From: Georgenia sp. EYE_87
GTDB lineage: Bacteria; Actinomycetota; Actinomycetes; Actinomycetales; Actinomycetaceae
Length of the DNA: 64,000 bases
Reading direction: 5' to 3'
Assembly: GCF_023148685.1 (NCBI RefSeq)
Contig: NZ_JAHXNL010000002.1
Coordinates: 1-64,000 of the forward strand
A program made the position numbers and the translations under genes. Below, piece after piece: positions 51,462-59,536 of the stretch; the stretch's first letter is position 1, and each line of letters opens with the position of its first letter. Under the pieces are notes generated by a model that saw only the letters and a program-made list of their open reading frames with translations, did not search any database and was not told the DNA's origin.

Positions 51462-52223
51462 TCAGCGGGTCTGCAGGGTGCCCTCGGTGATGCTGCCCGC
51501 CATGTTGCGGCCTGAGAGGTCGAGCGCGACGCAGCGGGCGAAGGTGACGCCCTCGTTCCAGGCGGCGGAGTCGGGGACGACGACGGAGACGACGATGTCC
51601 GAGACGTCGGCGGAGGGCGGGACCAGGGCGTCGGCCGCGTCCAGGCACAGCGACTCCGCGGCCTCGACGACGCCGTTCTCGCCCGGGTAGGGGCCGTCGC
51701 CGAGGTCGACCTCGGCGTAGACCTCGGCCTGGTGCCACTCGGCGCAGTCGATCAGCGTGACGACGGGCTGGGCGGCGTCGGCCTCGAGGGCGCACTCGCC
51801 CACCGCCATGGAGCCGATCGGCACCTGGCTCCCGCTCCCCGCGCCCTCCGGGCGCTGGTCCGGACCGACGGTGGAGAGCGCGGCCGCCGTGGCCGCGAGG
51901 ATGAACAGCGTCAGGGCCAGCGTGGACAGCCCGCCGACGATCATCGCGGCGACGCCGTACCCGGTCGGTCCGTCGCCGCGGCGGGCCTGCAGGAAGGAGA
52001 TGATCCCGAGCGCGACGCCCATCGGCCCGAGGAGCACCCCCACCGGGATCCCGGCGATGCCGACGGCGCGGCCGGCCGTCGTCGAGACGGGGCGCGGGGG
52101 AGCGGAGTTGTAGGGCTGGCCGGAGCCGAAGTACTGCCCGAAGGGGTGTGCGGTCTCCGCGGGTCCGGGCAGGTGCTGCGGACCGGACGGTCCGCCGTGT
52201 CCCTGCCCCCACGAAGACGTCAT
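51462..52223 (-). CDS. DUF4190 and septum-formation domain protein, copy 1
   Basis: A 253-residue membrane protein. Residues 1-45 are a Pro/Gly/Gln-rich cytoplasmic tail (MTSSWGQGHGGPSGPQHLPG). Then come two helices of the DUF4190 type (AVGIAGIPVGVLLGPMGVAL, GYGVAAMIVGGLSTLALTLF) and an extracellular septum-formation domain with Cys in VGECALEA and LIDCAEWHQAEVYAEVD. In actinobacteria such proteins are linked to septation (Septum_form family), but the exact role is not known. It has a leaderless -10 box. A paralogue lies directly upstream on the same strand. Confidence 0.85.
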   Translation of the reverse strand: MTSSWGQGHGGPSGPQHLPGPAETAHPFGQYFGSGQPYNSAPPRPVSTTAGRAVGIAGIPVGVLLGPMGVALGIISFLQARRGDGPTGYGVAAMIVGGLSTLALTLFILAATAAALSTVGPDQRPEGAGSGSQVPIGSMAVGECALEADAAQPVVTLIDCAEWHQAEVYAEVDLGDGPYPGENGVVEAAESLCLDAADALVPPSADVSDIVVSVVVPDSAAWNEGVTFARCVALDLSGRNMAGSITEGTLQTR

Positions 52224-52230
52224 GGCGGCA

Positions 52231-52236
52231 ACCCTA
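52231..52236 (-). promoter_or_regulatory. leaderless -10 box for septum-formation copy 1
   Basis: On the minus strand TAGGGT lies 7 nt before the ATG at 52223; there is no ribosome-binding site. Confidence 0.5.
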
Positions 52237-52284
52237 CCGACGCCCGCTCGCGTGCCGCCCGGGGCGCCGGGCGGGGGGCCAGGG

Positions 52285-53004
52285 TCAGTTGACCAGGTCG
52301 GTCTGCACTGGCGTCGGCCACTCCACCAGGCACACGACCGGCGAGGTGCCGGACGCCGGCACGAGGGCGACGACCTCGACGTCCTCGCCCCTGGTGCCCG
52401 TCGCCGCCGCGGCGTCCTGGCACAGCAGCCGCGCGTCCGCATGGGCCTCCTCCGGCCGAGCGGCCTCCCGCGTGAGCGCGCCGACGTGGACGACCTGCGC
52501 CGTGTGGGGGTCGGCGCACGGCACCAGGCTCACCCGGCGCACCTCGCCGCCCGCGGGCAGGTTGCGCACGCAGTTGCCCTCCCGCAGGTGCGCCGACGCC
52601 ATCCCGACCGGTTCGGGGACGTCCCCGTCGAGCGCCGGCCCGCGCAGCAGGCTCACCCCCGCCGCCACGGCGACCACCGACCAGGCCAGGCCCAGCACGA
52701 GACCGACGACGGCGAGCGGCCGCCCCGGACGACCGCCCCGGCCCGTCCGGCGGATGCCCAGGACGCCGAGCACCGCCGCGACCGGCCCGGCGGGCAGCAC
52801 CCCGGTGACCAGCGCGGCCACGCTGACGGGGTCCGTGCGGGCGAGGCCGGGGGCGACGAGGCCCACACCGCCGGTAGCGCCGGCGGGCGCCGTGCGCGGG
52901 GCGTGCGCGGCTCCGCCCGGTGCGGCCCAGGGCGCCTCCTGCGGCCACGCGCCCTGGGACCGGTCGACCGGCGGGGGCGCGTCGGGCAGCTGGTTGCCGC
53001 TCAT
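52285..53004 (-). CDS. DUF4190 and septum-formation domain protein, copy 2
   Basis: A 239-residue paralogue of the next gene. It has the Pro-rich start MSGNQLPDAPPPVDRSQGAW, two hydrophobic segments (AALVTGVLPAGPVAAVLGVL, LAVVGLVLGLAWSVVAVAAG) and an outer domain with REGNCVRNLPAGGEVRRVSL, PCADPHTAQVVHVGA, LLCQDAAAATG and SPVVCLVEWPTP. The C-x(n)-C-x-x-P-H pattern and a fourth Cys match the septum-formation family. Its end is 61 bp before the start of copy 1. The two copies probably arose by duplication. It starts one base before the exonuclease III stop, so it may be transcribed with that gene. Confidence 0.85.
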   Translation of the reverse strand: MSGNQLPDAPPPVDRSQGAWPQEAPWAAPGGAAHAPRTAPAGATGGVGLVAPGLARTDPVSVAALVTGVLPAGPVAAVLGVLGIRRTGRGGRPGRPLAVVGLVLGLAWSVVAVAAGVSLLRGPALDGDVPEPVGMASAHLREGNCVRNLPAGGEVRRVSLVPCADPHTAQVVHVGALTREAARPEEAHADARLLCQDAAAATGTRGEDVEVVALVPASGTSPVVCLVEWPTPVQTDLVN

Positions 53005-53005
53005 C

Positions 53006-53785
53006 TCAGTCGACGTCCACGATCACCGGCACATGGTCGGAGGCGCCCTTGCCCTTGCGCTCGTCCCGGTCGATCTGCGCCCCCACCACGTGCGCGGCGA
53101 GCTGCGGGGACGCCTGGACGAAGTCGATCCGCATGCCCTCGTTCCGCGGGAAGCGCAGCCGCTGGTAGTCCCAGTACGTGTACTGGTCCACGTAGGCCCG
53201 CGTCACCTCGGTGAACCCGACGTCCTCGAACGCGCGGAACGCCTCACGCTCCGGCGGGGAGACGTGCGTGGCGCCGTCGAAGACGGAGATGTCCCAGACG
53301 TCCTCGTCGCGCGGCGCGATGTTCCAGTCGCCCACCAGCGCGATGCGTGCGTCCGGGTCGGACCGGAGCCAGGTGCCCGCGGCCTCGCGCAGGGCGGCGA
53401 GCCACTGAAGCTTGTACTCGTAGTGCGGGTCGTGCAGCACCCGGCCGTTGGGGACGTACAGGCTCCACACCCGCACGCCGGCGCACGTCACGCCGAGCGC
53501 CCGCGCCTCCGCGCCGGCGGGGTCGCCCCAGGTGGGCATGCCCTCGAAGGCCGTCTCGACGTCGGAGACCCCCACCCGGGAGGCGACGGCGACGCCGTTC
53601 CACTGGTTGTACCCGTGGTGCACCACCTCGTAGCCGGCCGCCTGGAACGCCAGGTGGGGGAACTGGTCCTCACGGCACTTCGTCTCCTGCATGGCGAGCA
53701 CGTCGGTCCCGGACCGCTCGAGGAACGCCAGCACCCGGTCGACCCTCGTCCGGATGGAGTTCACGTTCCACGTCGCCAGCCTCAT
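53006..53785 (-). CDS. xth: exodeoxyribonuclease III
   Basis: A 259-residue protein starting MRLATWNVNSIRTRVDRVLA. Catalytic residues of the exonuclease III/AP-endonuclease fold are visible: Asn in NVNSIR, Glu in MQETKCRED, the Tyr region RVWSLYVPNGRVLHDP, Asp and Asn in LVGDWNIAPRDEDVW, and the terminal SDHVPVIVDVD with Asp-His. It cuts abasic sites and removes 3' blocking groups in base-excision repair. It is divergent from an SDR gene over only 40 bp, with a leaderless-type promoter, and its stop is adjacent to the start of the septum-formation copy 2. Confidence 0.97.
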   Translation of the reverse strand: MRLATWNVNSIRTRVDRVLAFLERSGTDVLAMQETKCREDQFPHLAFQAAGYEVVHHGYNQWNGVAVASRVGVSDVETAFEGMPTWGDPAGAEARALGVTCAGVRVWSLYVPNGRVLHDPHYEYKLQWLAALREAAGTWLRSDPDARIALVGDWNIAPRDEDVWDISVFDGATHVSPPEREAFRAFEDVGFTEVTRAYVDQYTYWDYQRLRFPRNEGMRIDFVQASPQLAAHVVGAQIDRDERKGKGASDHVPVIVDVD

Positions 53786-53793
53786 GGACGAGA

Positions 53794-53819
53794 ACGCTAC
53801 CGGTGGCGGCCCCTACTCT
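53794..53819. promoter_or_regulatory. back-to-back divergent promoters of xth and the SDR gene
   Basis: The minus-strand box TAGCGT (53794-53799) is 8 nt before the xth ATG. The plus-strand box TACTCT (53814-53819) is 6 nt before the SDR ATG. Their -35 regions would overlap each other's -10 boxes and transcribed DNA, so RNA polymerase may not bind both at once. Confidence 0.55.
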
Positions 53820-53825
53820 GGCCGC

Positions 53826-54599
53826 ATGGGAACAGCCCTCGTCACCGGCGCCAGCTCGGGGATCGGACTCGAGCTGGCGTGGCAGCTCGCCGCCGCCCGG
53901 CACCACCTCGTGCTCGTCGCCCGCACCGCGGACCGGCTCGAGAAGGTCGCCCACCAGATCCGCTCGGCGGCCGGGGTGGACGTCGAGGTGCTGCCCGCCG
54001 ACCTCGCGACGGCGGAGGGCCGCGACGTCGTCGTCGACCGTCTGCGGCAGGACCACCGGCCCGTCGGGCTGCTGGTCAACAACGCGGGCTTCGGCCTCGG
54101 GCAGCACCTGCTGGGCGGGGACCTCGCCCGTGAGGAGCGGGCGCTGGAGGTCATGGTCCGCTCGGTGCTGGTGCTCTCGAAGGCGGCGGCCGAGGCGATG
54201 GTCGCCCGCGGGCGCGGGGCGATCCTCAACGTCTCCTCGATGTCCGCCTTCACGACCATGGGCACCTACGCGGCGCACAAGGCGTGGGCGGTGACGTTCA
54301 CCGAGGCGCTCGCGGGCGAGCTCGACGGCACCGGGGTGACCGCGACGGTGCTGTGCCCCGGGCTGGTGCGCACGGAGTTCCACGCGAACGCCGGTCTCGA
54401 CGCCTCCACGTGGCCGCGCGCCGCCTGGGTCGGCGTGGACAAGGTCGCCACGGACGCGCTGCGCGCGGTGCGCCGCGGGCAGGTGCTCGTCACCCCCTCG
54501 CTGCGCTACGCCGCGGCGGGGGCGGCGCTGCGGCTCGCGCCGCGCCGGCTCGTGCGCGCGGTGGCCGGGCCCGCCACCAGCGCCCGCGCGATCACCTGA
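53826..54599 (+). CDS. SDR-family oxidoreductase (DltE-like)
   Basis: A 257-residue protein starting MGTALVTGASSGIGLELAWQ. The Rossmann motif is TGASSGIG. DLATAEGRDVVVDRL, LLVNNAGFGLGQHLLGGDL, the catalytic Ser in NVSSMSAFTTMG and Tyr-x-x-x-Lys as YAAHKAWAVTFTEA follow. The next block, VTVLCPGLVRTEFHANAGLD-like, is typical of the SDR subgroup similar to DltE. The C-terminus (RLAPRRLVRAVAGPATSARA) is basic and could touch the membrane. Substrate unknown. It is divergent from xth and 20 bp upstream of pyrE. Confidence 0.92.
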   Translation: MGTALVTGASSGIGLELAWQLAAARHHLVLVARTADRLEKVAHQIRSAAGVDVEVLPADLATAEGRDVVVDRLRQDHRPVGLLVNNAGFGLGQHLLGGDLAREERALEVMVRSVLVLSKAAAEAMVARGRGAILNVSSMSAFTTMGTYAAHKAWAVTFTEALAGELDGTGVTATVLCPGLVRTEFHANAGLDASTWPRAAWVGVDKVATDALRAVRRGQVLVTPSLRYAAAGAALRLAPRRLVRAVAGPATSARAIT

Positions 54600-54605
54600 C
54601 GCCGT

Positions 54606-54611
54606 TAGGCT
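54606..54611 (+). promoter_or_regulatory. leaderless -10 box for pyrE
   Basis: TAGGCT, a good -10 box, lies 7 nt before the GTG start at 54619, directly after the SDR stop. There is no Shine-Dalgarno site. Confidence 0.55.
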
Positions 54612-54618
54612 GGCCGCC

Positions 54619-55194
54619 GTGAGCACCCCCAACGACACCCCGCGCGCACGCCTGGCGCAGCTGGTCCGCGAGCTGGCCGTCGTCCGCGGCGAGGTGACCC
54701 TCGCCTCCGGCCTGACCTCCGACTTCTACGTGGACATGCGCCGCGCGACCCTCCACCACGCGGCCGCGCCGCTCATCGGGCACGTGATGCTGGACATGCT
54801 GGAGGAGGCCGGGTTCGGCGCCGGCGAGATCGACGCCGTCGGCGGGCTGACCATGGGGGCGGACCCGGTGGCGACGGCGATCCTGCACGCCGCCGCGTCG
54901 CGCGGCCTGGACGTCGACGCCTTCGTGGTGCGCAAGGAGGCCAAGGGCCACGGCATGCGCCGGCGGGTCGAGGGCCCCGACGTCGCCGGCCGGCGCGTCG
55001 TCGTCCTCGAGGACACCTCGACCACGGGCGGCAGCCCGCTGACGGCCATCGAGGCGCTGCGTGAGGCCGGCGCGGAGGTGGCGGCCGTCGCGGTCGTCGT
55101 CGACCGTGACACCGGGGCCCGGGAGGCCATCGAGTCGGCGGCGGACGTGCCCTACCTGGCCGCTCTCGGGCTCGCCGACCTCGGCCTCGGCTGA
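54619..55194 (+). CDS. pyrE: orotate phosphoribosyltransferase
   Basis: A 191-residue protein with a GTG start. PRTase features are GEVTLASGLTSDFYVDMRRA near the N-terminus, GGLTMGADPVATAILHAA, AFVVRKEAKGHGMRRRVEG (the flexible loop with the catalytic Lys) and the PRPP motif VVVLEDTSTTGGSPLTAIEA. It transfers the ribosyl-phosphate group from PRPP to orotate to make OMP in pyrimidine synthesis. It is alone, not in a pyr operon, which is usual in actinobacteria. It probably has its own leaderless promoter, though read-through from the SDR gene is possible. Confidence 0.97.
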   Translation: MSTPNDTPRARLAQLVRELAVVRGEVTLASGLTSDFYVDMRRATLHHAAAPLIGHVMLDMLEEAGFGAGEIDAVGGLTMGADPVATAILHAAASRGLDVDAFVVRKEAKGHGMRRRVEGPDVAGRRVVVLEDTSTTGGSPLTAIEALREAGAEVAAVAVVVDRDTGAREAIESAADVPYLAALGLADLGLG

Positions 55195-55253
55195 CCTCGT
55201 CCTCCCGGCCCGAACGGTGCCGAGGAGTCAGCGGGCGGCCGGCACGGACGGGC

Positions 55254-56027
55254 TCAGACCAGGTCGACGAGGTCCGCGATGGAGGCCCGCACCTCGCTGG
55301 GCCGGAAGGGGTACTTCTCGACGTCCGACTCCGTCGTCGAGCCGGTGAGCACCAGGTAGGTGCGCAGCCCGGCCTCCATGCCGGCCAGGATGTCGGTGTC
55401 CATCCGGTCCCCGACCATCGCCGTGTTCTCCGAGTGGGCGTCGATGCGGTTGAGGGCGGCCCGGATCATCACCGGGTTGGGTTTGCCGACGAAGTAGGGG
55501 GTGCGGCCGGTCGCCTTGGTGATCATGGCCGCGACGGCGCCGGTCGCCGGGAGCGGCCCCTCGCTTGAGGGGCCGGTCGCGTCCGGGTTGGTCGCGATGA
55601 AGCGCGCGCCGTCCCGGATGAGGCGGATGGCCCGGGTGATCGCGGAGAAGGAGTACGTCCGGGTCTCGCCGAGGATCACGTAGTCGGGGTTCGTGTCGGT
55701 GAGGATGTAGCCGCTCTCGTGCAGCGCCGTCGTCAGACCGGCCTCGCCGATCACGTAGGCCCGCCCGCCCGGCATCTGCTGGGACACGAACGTCGCCGTC
55801 GCGAGGGCAGACGTCCAGATGCGCTCCTCCGGGACGGCGAAGCCGGAGGCGGCGAGGCGGGCGGAGAGGTCGCGCGGGGTGAAGATCGAGTTGTTGGTGA
55901 GCACCAGGTAGGGGCGCTCGAGCTCGGTGAGCCGCGCGATGAAGTCGGCGGCACCGGGCAGGGCGACCCCCTCGTGGACGAGCACCCCGTCCATGTCCGT
56001 CAGCCAGTTCTCGATCTGCCCGCTCAT
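55254..56027 (-). CDS. HAD-IIA phosphatase (NagD-like)
   Basis: A 257-residue protein starting MSGQIENWLTDMDGVLVHEG. Motif I is LTDMDGVLVHEG (nucleophile and acid/base Asp), followed by YLVLTNNSIFTPRDLSARLA with motif II Thr/Asn. The C2 cap holds AYVIGEAGLTTALHESGYI and VILGETRTYSFSAI. After it come YFVGKPNPVMIRAALNRI (motif III Lys) and MVGDRMDTDILAGMEAGLRT (motif IV). It dephosphorylates sugar phosphates or nucleotides. GGGAG precedes the ATG at 56027. The leader carries a perfect 10-bp hairpin. It is convergent with pyrE. Confidence 0.93.
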   Translation of the reverse strand: MSGQIENWLTDMDGVLVHEGVALPGAADFIARLTELERPYLVLTNNSIFTPRDLSARLAASGFAVPEERIWTSALATATFVSQQMPGGRAYVIGEAGLTTALHESGYILTDTNPDYVILGETRTYSFSAITRAIRLIRDGARFIATNPDATGPSSEGPLPATGAVAAMITKATGRTPYFVGKPNPVMIRAALNRIDAHSENTAMVGDRMDTDILAGMEAGLRTYLVLTGSTTESDVEKYPFRPSEVRASIADLVDLV

Positions 56028-56046
56028 CGCATCTCCCGGTCCGCTC

Positions 56047-56069
56047 GGCCCGGGCGTCGCGCCCGGGCC
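56047..56069 (-). promoter_or_regulatory. 5'-leader hairpin of the NagD-like gene
   Basis: GGCCCGGGCG (56047-56056) pairs perfectly with CGCCCGGGCC (56060-56069). The minus-strand -10 box TAAGGT (56081-56086) places the transcript start near 56074, so the hairpin begins almost at the 5' end of the mRNA and may stabilise it. Confidence 0.5.
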
Positions 56070-56265
56070 TTCACGGTTCGACCTTACCGAGGATGGCGGC
56101 GACGACCGCCGGGGCGGCGCCCAGGGCTCCGCAGACCGGTGGCGCCGAGGGTGAGGTATCCCATTCAGCCCGGCGGGCGGCTGGTCTCCGCGGCACCGTG
56201 CCGATTTCCACGCCGCGGGCCGGCCCCGCGCGCTACCGTTCACCGGACCGCCGAGGGAGGAAATC

Positions 56266-57132
56266 ATGAGTGGTGCCGGAACGCCGGAGCCGACGGCGCA
56301 GGCCCCGTCCGGCAACGGGCAGGATTCGTCCGGCTACGGGGCGTACGTCCCCGGTCGCAGCGGCCGGCCCGAGGGGACCCCCGGCCCGGCCACGCCGTAC
56401 GGACCCGCCGGGCACACCCTCCCGGGAGCGGCCCCCAGGTACGCGGCTCAGCAGCATCCCTACGGGTACGCCGGGCAGCAGTTTCCCGGCGCCGGGCCGT
56501 TCGCGGGCGCCGGCCGCGGGCAGCAGGTGACGCAGCTGCGGCGCGGACCGGACGGCACAGCCGTGCTGCGGCCGAGCCGGAGCCAGCTGTGGCGCTCGGC
56601 CGGTGCGATCTCGCCGGTGTTCCTGGTCGCGGCCGCGTTCTCGGTCCTCCGCCGTGGACTGCCCGGGCTCGCGATCGCGGGCGTCGTCCTGGCGGTGTGC
56701 GTGGTGCTCCTGGCCCTCCACCTGCGACGGTCACGGATCGTCGTGACACCGCTGCGCGTCGAACGCACGCGCCTCCTGGGCACGACGTCCTTTGCCCTCG
56801 CGGACGTCGGTCAGGTGCTGCTCTTCCCGTTCCGGCCGCCGGGCGGCGCGGACCGCGGCACCTACCTCACCACGCTGGTCCGCGACCGTGCCGGCCGCCG
56901 GCTCCTGATGATCCGCTCCGACATGTGGGACCCGCAGGACGTTGTCGCCCTCGCCGGCTCCCTCGGCGTGACCCCGGCCCGGACGGAGCGGGCCCTGTCG
57001 CCGCGTGAGGTCGAGGCCGCCTTCCCCGGCACGATCCCGTTCGCCCAGCGCCACCCCGTGCCGGCCGCCTTCCTCCTCACGGTCGCCATCGTGATCGTGG
57101 CCGGCGCCGCCGTCGTCCTGATGAACCTGTGA
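56266..57132 (+). CDS. membrane protein with a PH-like middle segment, hypothetical
   Basis: A 288-residue protein. Residues 1-105 are disordered (Gly, Pro, Gln, Tyr-rich: AQQHPYGYAGQQFPGAGPF). Two hydrophobic helices (AISPVFLVAAAFSVLRR, LAIAGVVLAVCVVLLALHL) flank a short turn. Then RSRIVVTPLRVERTRLLG, DVGQVLLFPFRPPGG and TLVRDRAGRRLLMIRSDMWD resemble a bacterial PH-domain-like sandwich, and a last helix (PAAFLLTVAIVIVAGAAVVL) ends the protein. Function unknown. GGGAGGAAATC precedes the ATG. It overlaps the methyltransferase gene by 4 nt, so it may be linked to it only by transcription. Confidence 0.7.
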   Translation: MSGAGTPEPTAQAPSGNGQDSSGYGAYVPGRSGRPEGTPGPATPYGPAGHTLPGAAPRYAAQQHPYGYAGQQFPGAGPFAGAGRGQQVTQLRRGPDGTAVLRPSRSQLWRSAGAISPVFLVAAAFSVLRRGLPGLAIAGVVLAVCVVLLALHLRRSRIVVTPLRVERTRLLGTTSFALADVGQVLLFPFRPPGGADRGTYLTTLVRDRAGRRLLMIRSDMWDPQDVVALAGSLGVTPARTERALSPREVEAAFPGTIPFAQRHPVPAAFLLTVAIVIVAGAAVVLMNL

Positions 57133-57788
57133 CCGGCGCGAGCGCCGACGACGGGGGCGAGGTCGGCGTCGGGCCATGGCCGGGCGGCCCCGCGGCGTGG
57201 CCCGACGACCCGCGGTACGACCCCGAGCTCCTGCGCGACGGCGACCGCCGCAACGTGGTGGACCGCTACCGGTACTGGACCGTCGAGGCGATCGTCGCGG
57301 ACATCGACACGCGACGGCACCCCTTGCACGTCGCGGTCGAGAACTTCGCGCACGACATGAACATCGGCTCCGTGGTGCGCACGGCCAACGCCTTCGCCGT
57401 CGCCGAGGTGCACATCGTCGGGCGGCGCCGCTGGAACCGTCGCGGCGCCATGGTCACCGACCGGTACCAGCACCTGCGCCACCACGGCGACGTCGCCTCC
57501 CTGCTCGCCTGGGCCGCCGAGCGCGGGCTGCCGGTGCTCGGCATCGACAACGTCCCCGGCTCCGTCCCGATCGAGGGGCGCGCGCTGCCCCGCGAGGCGC
57601 TCATGGTGTTCGGGTCGGAGTCCACGGGCCTGTCCGCCGAGGCGCGGGCGGGCTGCGACGCGATCCTCCACATCAGCCAGCACGGCTCCACCCGCTCCAT
57701 CAACGCCGGCGCGGCGGCCGCCGTCGCCATGCACGCCTGGATGCTCCAGCACGCCCGGCCCACCGACGAGGCCGGGAACCCGCTCTGA
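57129..57788 (+). CDS. TrmH-family (SPOUT) RNA methyltransferase
   Basis: A 219-residue protein with a GTG start. The SPOUT knot is evident: VAVENFAHDMNIGSVVRTAN (motif 1 with Asn and Arg), VFGSESTGLSAEARAGCDAI (motif 2) and ISQHGSTRSINAGAAAAVAM (motif 3, SAM site). It probably methylates 2'-O of ribose in tRNA or rRNA; the substrate is unknown. The N-terminal 35 residues are acidic and short. It is coupled to the membrane-protein gene and lies 105 bp before the aldolase, a common actinobacterial order. Confidence 0.93.
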   Translation: MTGASADDGGEVGVGPWPGGPAAWPDDPRYDPELLRDGDRRNVVDRYRYWTVEAIVADIDTRRHPLHVAVENFAHDMNIGSVVRTANAFAVAEVHIVGRRRWNRRGAMVTDRYQHLRHHGDVASLLAWAAERGLPVLGIDNVPGSVPIEGRALPREALMVFGSESTGLSAEARAGCDAILHISQHGSTRSINAGAAAAVAMHAWMLQHARPTDEAGNPL

Positions 57789-57893
57789 GTCCACGGTGTG
57801 AGGCCCCTCACCCGGGACGACGGGCTTAGGCAACGGCCCGGGGAGATGGAATGATCGAGCACGTACCGATTCGTCGAGCACAGGAGACCTGAC

Positions 57894-58916
<1,023 letters not shown>

Positions 58917-58928
58917 CCGGCACCGCCC

Positions 58929-58980
58929 GAGCACGAGGGCCCGGCCTCCCCGAGGGGAGCCGGGCCCTTTCCTCGTGCTC
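58929..58980 (+). terminator. terminator after fbaA
   Basis: An extended stem: outer GAGCACGAGG pairs with CCTCGTGCTC, and GGGCCCGGC (58937-58945) pairs with GCCGGGCCC (58959-58967), with CTCCCC/GGGGAG inside. TTT follows the inner stem. It is the clearest intrinsic terminator in the window. Confidence 0.88.
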
Positions 58981-59030
58981 GTGAGCAGGGGCTGTCGGGG
59001 ACTCCGCCGCCTGACGACGGCGGGTGCAGG

Positions 59031-59447
59031 TCAGGCGGCGGGGTCGGGCTCCGGGGTCGACTCGGCCGGGAAGCCCGGGTCGGAGTCGAGGACGTCGACG
59101 ACCTCGCCGATCCGGGTCACCTCGAGCAGGAACCGCACGACGTCGGGCGGCTGGATGAGCGTCAGGCGCCCGGGCGTGCGGTGGGCGAGGCGGGCCAGCA
59201 TCGAGACCCCGGAGGAGTCCATGAACGTCACGTGCCGTGCGTCGATCTCCACCGGCAGGCCGACGCGCTCCGCGTCGGTCACGGCCTCCGTCAGCTCGGC
59301 GCCGAGCGTCGCGTCGACCTCTCCCGAGAGGACGAGTCGCGTCCGTTCCCGTGAGACCATCACGTGGACCGACCCGGTCTCGGACGTCACCGGGGTGGTG
59401 CCGGCACCCTTCTCCGGGCGGGGTGGTTCCTGCGTCACCTCGTGCAC
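59031..59447 (-). CDS. STAS-domain anti-sigma-factor antagonist 1
   Basis: A 138-residue protein. The STAS fold is VMVSRERTRLVLSGEVDATL, VEIDARHVTFMDSSGVSMLA and TLIQPPDVVRFLLEVTRIGE, with the phosphorylatable DSSG. A Pro/Glu-rich tail (DSDPGFPAESTPEPDPAA) and a disordered head (MHEVTQEPPRPEKGAGTT) surround it. In partner-switching systems the unphosphorylated antagonist sequesters an anti-sigma kinase. It lies divergent from the SpoIIE-type phosphatase gene (90-bp gap), which could dephosphorylate it. Confidence 0.93.
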   Translation of the reverse strand: MHEVTQEPPRPEKGAGTTPVTSETGSVHVMVSRERTRLVLSGEVDATLGAELTEAVTDAERVGLPVEIDARHVTFMDSSGVSMLARLAHRTPGRLTLIQPPDVVRFLLEVTRIGEVVDVLDSDPGFPAESTPEPDPAA

Positions 59448-59536
59448 CGCTCATCCTCTCGCCGCATGACGGTCAACATATGCGTCCCGCCGGTTCGCGG
59501 GGCATCGTAGGGAACGCTAGACGATCGGAGACGCTG

